This document shows, piece after piece, positions 57,808 to 64,000 of a stretch of DNA of 64,000 nt. The first letter of the stretch is position 1; each line of letters begins with the position of its first letter. A program made the position numbers and the translations under genes. This DNA comes from Crotalaria pallida (Eukaryota > Streptophyta > Magnoliopsida > Fabales > Fabaceae): positions 77,899,501 to 77,963,500 of the forward strand of contig CM075655.1 of assembly GCA_037953625.1 (NCBI GenBank), read 5' to 3'. The notes under the pieces were generated by a model, which saw only the letters and a list, made by a program, of their open reading frames with translations, had not been told where the DNA came from and did not search any database.

Positions 57808-60800
57808 TATCTTAACATGGAATGTTAGAGGGTTTAACAACCCTCAAAAGCAAAGAGAACTAAAATCTCTTTGTGGTTTGAATAATGTAGGTTTGTTAGC
57901 TTTATTAGAAAATAAACTGAGATCTAATTCTATTGAAGCGACTCTAGAGAAGTTTGCTCCTGGCTGGCATCATGCTTCTAACATTGAGCATCATCCAGTA
58001 GGGAGGATTTGAGTTTTATGGAAGCCAGACATGTTTAAGGTCAATGTTCTGGAAAAGTCTAGCCAGATGATTCACTGCCTAGTCTCAATGCCTATTGGTT
58101 CAATTCAATGGAATGCTACTTTTGTCTATGGTGCTAATGACCAAGGTTTGAGAAAGGAGTTATGGGATGATCTAAGGAGAATTCATGCTACTGTGAGCAT
58201 TCCTTGGTTAATTTCAGGGGATTTCAATTATTGCTTGGATCCATCAGAGAAGTTGGGAGGGAACCAGGTGGATTGGGATGCCATGGAAGATTTTAGAACA
58301 TGTGTTCAGGATTGTAGATTGCAAGACATGAGATATTGTGGGAATCTGTTTACTTGGTGCAATAGGCAGATTGATGGTCAAAGAATCTATAGTAAGCTGG
58401 ATAGGAATCTTGTGAATGAAGATTGGCTGACAGTGTGGCCTTATCTATACACTCAGTTTCTTAATAATGGAATCTCAGACCACTCTCCAGCTTTGATAAA
58501 GATATCTACGATTCTGACTAGATTTGTTGGGGGATTCAAATTTTTCAATGTTTGTGCACAGAATCAGGATTTCTTGAGCATAGTGAAGGAGAATTGGGGG
58601 GTGTGAAGTTAAGGGATATGCTCAATATAGGGTTATGGAGAAGTTAAAGGTTTTGAAACAACCTTTAAAAAATCTTAACTTTAGGGAGTATATGCATTCA
58701 GTGAAGCAGGAGCAGTTACTAAGGCAGGAGTTAGATGCAATTCAATCAGAATTGAGAATGAGGCCTCAGGATTCAGAATTACATAAGAAGGAGAAGATCT
58801 TATTTGGCACCTACATGAAAGCTTTAAATGACTCGATTTCAATACTAAAGCAGAAGGCTAAGGAGAAATGGATACAAGAGGGGGATCAAAACACAGCTTA
58901 CTTTCACAATGCAATTAAGTCCAGACAATATAGGAATCGTATTCTAAGTATTGTTAAGGAGGATGGTTAGTGTGTTCAGGAGCAGCAGGGTATTATGGAT
59001 GAGTTTTTTGTGAATCAGTACACTAGATTGTTTGGAAGGAAGAATGTAAGGTGGTCTATAGAGGAAGCAGTTAGCCAGCATGGTCCAGTGCTTAATGTAG
59101 AGGAGCAGCTAGCATTGATTAAACCTTTCTCTAGGGAGGAAATTAAGGAGTGCATGTGGTCTATAGATAAGGACAGATCTCCTGGTCCTGATGGCTATGG
59201 CTCAGGCTTTTTTCAAGCAGCATTGGATGTGGTTGGAGATGATTGTTGTTTGGCAATTGAAGAGTTTTTCTCTTCAGGTAAGCTTCTAAAAGCGTGGAAT
59301 TGCACTAATTTAGTTATGATTCCTAAATGTGAGAATGCTACAGCAGTAAAAGACTATAGACCAATAGCTTGTTGTAATACAATGTATAAGTGTATTTCTA
59401 AACTGCTTTGTATGAGACTAAGAGAGGTTCTGCCAAAGGTTATAAATTGTAATCAAGCAGCTTTTGTGAAGGGGAGAAGCATAGTCCACAATGTGCTTAT
59501 TGTGCAGGATCTTATGAGGCTCTACAGGAGGAAGAATGTGTCAGCTAGATGCTTACTTAAGATTGATTTAAGGAAGGATTATGACTCCCTTAACTAGAAT
59601 TTTATAAGAGACATGCTGGAGGCTTAAAAATTTCCTAGTAAGTTTGTGAGTTGGATAATGGAATGCATATCAACAGTGACATTTAGTATTGTGGTTAATG
59701 GGCAGAATTCTCAGCAATTTAGAAGCTATAGTGGCATAAGGCAAGGAGATCCTATTTCTCCTATGCTTTTTGTTATAGCTATGGAAGGGCTTTCAAGAAG
59801 GTTATTGGCTGCAACTAAGGAGAATGGGTTTAGATTTCACCCTTTGTGCAAAGAGTTGAATCTTGTGAATCTCATTTTTGCAGATGATCTAATGACCTTT
59901 TGCAAGGGTCATCCTAAAAGTGTCAGAATCATTCTGCAGGCTCTGCAGGAGTTTTCTCATAATTCAGGGATGTATGCTAATCAGGATAAGTCTCAGATCT
60001 ATCTTGCAGGGGTGAAGGATGTGTTTAGAAGGGAGATTGTGCGTTGTACTGGGTTCAAGGAGGGCTCATTTCCTTTCAGATATTTGGGGTTTCCAATATC
60101 AGCAAAGAAATGGTCCATAGCTACTTGCAAAGTTCTTATTGATAAGGTTTCTGCTAGGTTGAATAGCTGGAAGACTAGGAATTTATCCTATCAGGCAAGG
60201 TGTGTGCTTATAAATGCTGTGCTGCTTACATTTCATGTTTATTGGGCCTCAGCCTTCATAATTCCTAAAGCAGTCTTGAAGGGTGTTGAGAAGGTGTGTA
60301 GGAAGTTCTTATGGGGTGATAAATCTACTGGAAATGTATCTTGGGCTAGTGTGTGCAAGAAGAAGAGATTTGGTGGTCTTGGCTTTAAGAACTCTATATT
60401 ATGGAATCAAGCTGCTCTTGGAAAACAGGTTTGGCAATTATCAAAGAAGGAAGATATTTTGTGGGTTAAACAGATTTATTTAAAGGATGAGACTATTTGG
60501 GAAGCTCAGCCAAGACAGGACCAGGGATGGCACTTCAAACAGATCCTTAAAGTCAGAGATAGGTTGGTTCCTGGTCTTTCTAATGGGGTGTGGCTAAATA
60601 AAGATTACTCAATTGCTTCAGGGTACAGGTATCTATGTGGGCAGCATGAAAAATTCAAGTATCACAAAATAGTTTGGAATTCTGTATCGGTTCCTAAACA
60701 TTGTTTTATTATGTGGTTGATGATATTGAAGAGACTTAATACTCGGGATAGATTGGGGAAATTTCTTAACCTAATTTCAATAATCTGTCCTCTGTGTGGG

Positions 60801-61166
60801 CAGCAACCAGAATCGCATGAACACTTGTTCTTTAAGTGCGATTGGAGCAAGGAGCTACTCACTCTACTTGCTAATTGGATGTGCATGCAGATTGGAAGCT
60901 TTGACAGTAATGCATGGATGAAATGGATACAATATGGAACGAAGGAGAGAACTTACCAGAAGATCATGAGTGCTTTCATGGCAGCGGTTGTGTATGAGAT
61001 CTGGACAGAGCGTTGTTGCCGGATTTTCCGGGAGACGAGACAATCTCCAGAGGCTCGATGGAGGGTACTTGGTCAAGAGTTAGCTTCAAGAATTATGAGT
61101 AGAGTTAGGGACTTTACAGGATGTAGGAATGTGTTGCTGGTTCAAAGATTAATCAGCCTTAGTTAG
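57800..61166 (+). pseudogene. LINE ORF2: endonuclease, reverse transcriptase, zf-RVT; broken
   Basis: ATG 57800 gives ILTWNVRGFNNPQKQ, the start of the APE-type endonuclease. Its later motifs are LISGDFNYCLDPSEK and GISDHSPALI. RT blocks are RSPGPDGYGSGFF, YRPIACCNTMYKCISKL, RQGDPISPMLFVIAME and the catalytic LIFADDLMTF, then NLSYQARCVLINAV and CPLCGQQPESHEHLFFKC (zinc region). Breaks: TGA at 58010 and TAG at 58968 and 59595, of which the first and third stand where a Trp is usual; TAA at 59625; and a frameshift in a G run near 58600. The usual DLRKAYDS block reads DLRKDYDS. The protein would nick DNA and copy the RNA at the target; it cannot be made here. Confidence 0.93.
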
Positions 61167-62073
61167 ATGCTTTTGGATTATTTCTTGTTTTAGTTTATTA
61201 CCAATGAACCCTTCCTAGAAGGTGGCATTGGTTTTTTTTTATAGTTCAGTGTAAAAGTTGCAAGTTGGTATTAATAATATTTTTTATTTACCAAAAAAAA
61301 AAACAATTAAACACATCTTATTTTCACATAATAAACTATACTTATTGGTTGCACTTATTGTGACACCCTTCCAGATTACCCAAATATAATATAGTATTTA
61401 TGCTTTATATTGGATAATATATGGACTTGTGAGCTAAGAAAAATATGATAAATAAAATTTTCTTTAAAGCGGGTGCATAATTCATCTAAAGGAACTCTTG
61501 GAGAATAAATTCTAAAATCCTTTAAAACACTTGTATCGAGTTCGGCGATTTCTAAAACCTTTTCTCAAGCAGGATAACATTCGTTCTTTAGAAATTTCTT
61601 ACATTTTACAATCAATTGAAGCTACCCATACTTTGTTCAATAAAACTGATATCGTCAATTAATACTTATAGCCGAGCTCATTTATAAGTTAAATCAGAGT
61701 AAGCGGAAATTACTGGACTATGCAACTGATATAATATAAACATAGATTTTCATATATATACGAAAGAGTCATACATACATAGTCCATGAGATAAGTCACC
61801 AAGTTCCAAAAGATAACAAGTCCATATAAACAGATCTACATCACTGTGATACTATAACCCTAGAGTAAAACATATGTACAATATATACAACATCAAAATA
61901 CAACCCCAGGGATAGTCACGTAGATCCATCAGCATCAGATGCCGTAGTAGTAGCAGCAGTAGTCTCCCAAAAACATAGGTAATAAGGTAGTAGCATCATC
62001 ATCACAGCAGCAGCAGCACATCTCCACTACACACCGGATCCTCGGATCCACATCATACACCATATACATGTAC

Positions 62074-62547
62074 CTAGGGATCATCGTCCCTCCAGTCACT
62101 CCCAGTAGAATGCACGACAGGCTCGCTCCCACTCTCGTCCTCAACCGGATCCTCCTCGATCTCATCCGAAGGAGAGTGTACCCTACCACTGGGTACCGGG
62201 TCAGGTGATGGTGAAACCCTGACGGGGCTCCTCGGATAAGAAGGGGGAGTCTCCTCGCGGACAACTCTCGAAGTAAAAGGGTGAGAGCGGGTAGGTCGAA
62301 AATGAAAACTATGGTAAGAGCGAGTTGGTCACATGGGAGGTGGTCCATGATAAGTGTAAAACGGGGGTACATGCATAGTGTATATGATGGGAATCCTAAA
62401 CCTACAAGGACGGAATCGCATCAGCGGGTTAGGGTGGTAGAATGTGAACTCTACCTCCCCCTCATACACCGCGCGATGGTCCTCATAGATCCATACGCCA
62501 CTAGGAAGTGGCCGGATCTCGATGCAAGCAATGTAGCGAGACATCAC
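62074..62547 (-). pseudogene. F2 LTR ORF, second copy, one nonsense codon
   Basis: ATG at 62545-62547 follows CCCTTGTAGGTG, the same context as at 31088. It reads MSRYIACIEIRPLPSGVW, then HPNPLMRFRPCRFRIPIIY and PPFYTYHGPPP. A TGA at 62329-62331 interrupts; the same frame continues for 84 codons to TAG at 62074-62076. The continuation is Pro/Ser/Arg-rich and has DEIEEDPVEDESG near the end. Total length would be 157 codons against 149 for the intact copy. The match to 31088-31537 in both halves, across the TGA, shows the stop is secondary. ORFs in the other minus frame (61935-62372) are shadows. Confidence 0.6.
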
Positions 62548-63257
62548 CTACAAGGGCATAGGGGTAAGCAATTCTACTCACATAATCAATAGAGAATAAA
62601 TCATGCAATATATGAAAGATAATAATGCGTCAATTAATAACAATCACAATTAGCATTTAGCAAGTATCAGATGCACATAGGATGTTCACACTTAATTCAG
62701 GTATATCAATTGCATTAGGTGAATGACATGATGCATGACTTTAACTCTCAACTTATCTCCACATTTTCTAAGTCACTCTCTGACGTCCATCCCTGACAAC
62801 CCAGCACTCCGTAGTGCATTGTATTCCTAGGTATACAACAATTCGTACATTCACCTAGAATGTACACGTCAAGCTTGGTATCCATGCCACCCGAGCATAT
62901 CCCGTCATCCAAACGGATCGTCATCCAAACGATATATCCATATCGGCATCCACAAGCCGACCACGTCAACGACGTGTCATCAAGAAAGCGTATTGGCACT
63001 CCCAGAGGCCCTCCACATGTTTATCGAAACATGAATACGTCCTACCATCCAAACTCCAAAATGAATGCATTTTAGACTTAGGGGAAATTGATTAATACTT
63101 TACTTGCCACCTAGGCTTAACATTCAAAATGGGTCGTCACCAAACGATCTATTTGTATTTATCAATTTCACTAAGTCTTTGATCCCTTGAATTATCCTTA
63201 ATAATTCCTTAATTAATTAAGTTAGAATTGAAAATGATGTTTTCAGATTCTGGGCAT

Positions 63258-63590
63258 TTTACTCGAGTAAAGTTCAGAATACTCGAGTGTTCTGGAGATT
63301 TTTCAGATTACTCGAGTGTTCTTAAGCTTACTCGAGTGTTCATGTCTTTCTGAGGATTTGGGTTTTAATTTCAACAATTTACTCGAGTAGTTCATGAGTT
63401 ACTCGAGTGTTCTTGGACTTTTCCAGAATACTCGAGTGACTTTGAATGACTCGAGTATTTGACCTATAACAATTCTCAGTTCATGCCCGATACTCGAGTA
63501 CCAGACAAAATACTCGAGTGTTCTTATGAAATTTAATTTATTTTGAACACGATTTACTCGAGTACTTTTCCATTTACTTGAGTGTTTCAC
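63258..63590. repeat. TTACTCGAGT(A/G) dyad cluster, second F2 copy
   Basis: About thirteen TACTCGAGT sites in 330 bases. Some are full TTACTCGAGTAA palindromes; many are half-diverged to TACTCGAGTGTTC. Unlike the 28642 copy there is no 52 bp tandem unit. Confidence 0.9.
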
Positions 63591-64000
63591 AGCTGACAGT
63601 ATTGAAAACTGGTTTTAACATGCCATTTTCATTTCTACTCAACTTAAGTCCATTTCAGGGATCCACAGAGTTAACATATCATTAATCAAACATGTTACCC
63701 CACTTATTCCAATTCAAAACACAGAATTGACAGAGAAATCATTGATTATGCATACAAAGGCATTTTAACACCTCAATACCTCAAATCACACAATAAGCAT
63801 AATATTCATGAAACAAAGCTCATTTAAGTTCACATGCATGATAACAAACTTGCTCAATACGGATTTAGAGCGTGGATTGGTCTCCAAACCAAAGTTCCTA
63901 TAGAATCTAAGCCCTTAGAGCCTCTTGGTGGCTCTCTAACACAGTTAATGGATTTCAAACTCTATCTAGTGAATATAATTACTTCCCCTTACCTCTCAGA

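Larger units (their letters stand above)
56300..61301 (+). mobile_element. Near full-length plant L1 LINE (5.0 kb)
   Basis: The 12 bp AACAATTAAACA at 56288-56299 and 61302-61313 is the target duplication. The order is a short 5' UTR, ORF1 (56384-57807), ORF2 (57800-61166), 3' UTR with the GAACCCTTCCTAGAAGGTGG motif, and an A11 tail after TTTACC. The ORFs overlap by 8 bases. Both are broken, so the copy is inactive. Confidence 0.92.
50935..61358 (-). mobile_element. Second F3 block, minus orientation, split by a LINE
   Basis: Starts TGTAACACCCCGATTTCGG (minus-strand LTR end), as at 13185. It shares with that block the CCGAGATGTTACNNAACATCGC stretch (51118-51142) and the degenerate GGAGTTG units (about 54180-54700). 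A purine-rich leader on the minus strand near 55680-55780 matches in position the promoter region at 20640-20780. The LINE at 56300-61301 interrupts it. Sequence resumes at 61302 for about 57 bases and is then cut by the F2 block, so the far end lies outside the window. No coding domain is present. Short ORFs within it are chance. Confidence 0.55.
61359..64000 (-). mobile_element. Second F2 LTR-type block, minus orientation, runs off the window
   Basis: TGTGACACCC at 61359 is the complement of a GGGTGTCACA LTR end. On the minus strand the order matches the F2 block at 28642: TCGA dyads (63258-63590), a long leader/intron-like part, then GTAGGTGATG and the LTR ORF, then about 700 bases to the end. 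The left flank is CTTAT (61354-61358); its partner lies outside the window. It appears to be inserted in the F3 block. Confidence 0.6.

Noticed and set aside
61935..62372. 145-codon minus-strand ORF
   Set aside because: It is a frame shadow of the F2 LTR ORF; the real frame is the one matching 31088-31537, interrupted by TGA at 62329.
1..64000. tRNA, rRNA, organelle-derived or known microRNA genes
   Set aside because: Only tRNA-like promoter boxes within SINEs were seen; no complete cloverleaf, rRNA or organelle gene segment was recognised by eye.

Overview
The window looks like a gene-poor, transposon-dense, AT-rich segment of a eudicot nuclear genome. The evidence is plant-type Ty3/gypsy elements (Athila-like and Tat-like), plant L1 LINEs, tRNA-type SINEs, several small DNA transposons, and two host loci with plant relatives. 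A legume is possible from the general look of the repeats, but I cannot prove the species or even the family from sequence alone. Only two host genes are supported: the last two exons of a BAG-domain cochaperone (3-478) and an intact single-exon MATE/DTX transporter on the minus strand (35052-36620).

Layout. 1-3.2 kb: BAG gene end, a non-autonomous hAT element, a SINE relic and a Stowaway-like MITE. 3.2-7.6 kb: a Tat-like gag-only retrotransposon inside a SINE, itself carrying a reverse-oriented LTR-like block with a minus-strand ORF. 7.9-11.9 kb: a LINE fragment, a foldback repeat and two pieces of a third LTR family (here F3). 11.9-25.9 kb: an internally deleted Athila-like element, split in its RNase H region by an 8.5 kb F3 LTR-like block that carries its own CACTA-like and MULE-like miniatures. 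25.9-32.3 kb: a decayed LINE (clade Y), split by a 3.4 kb LTR-type block (family F2), followed by a SINE. 32.5-39.0 kb: the quietest part, holding the MATE gene. 39.1-41.4 kb: a recent 5'-truncated LINE with an 18 bp target duplication. 42.0-50.9 kb: a complete non-coding LTR element (family F1) with 2.8 kb LTRs. 50.9-61.4 kb: a second F3 block in minus orientation, holding a nearly full-length LINE. 61.4-64 kb: a second F2 block, minus orientation, running off the window.

The most interesting signal is shared by families F1-F3. They have unusually long LTRs whose ends are alike (TGTAA-type start, GT(T/C)ACA-type end), and they carry clusters of a perfect 10-12 bp dyad with a TCGA core: TTAATCGATTAA in F1, TTACTCGAGTAA in F2 and GTAATCGATTAC in F3. 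F2 and F3 also carry, a few hundred bases before the LTR end, an ORF with a proline/arginine-rich middle and a strongly acidic C-terminus. In both F2 copies this ORF starts straight after a splice-acceptor-like GCAGGTGATG or GTAGGTGATG. The LTRs therefore look as if they contain a promoter, leader, intron and small protein gene of their own. I do not recognise this protein family.

All element boundaries below were read by eye from target-site duplications, LTR ends and sequence resumption; where no clean duplication was found, this is stated.
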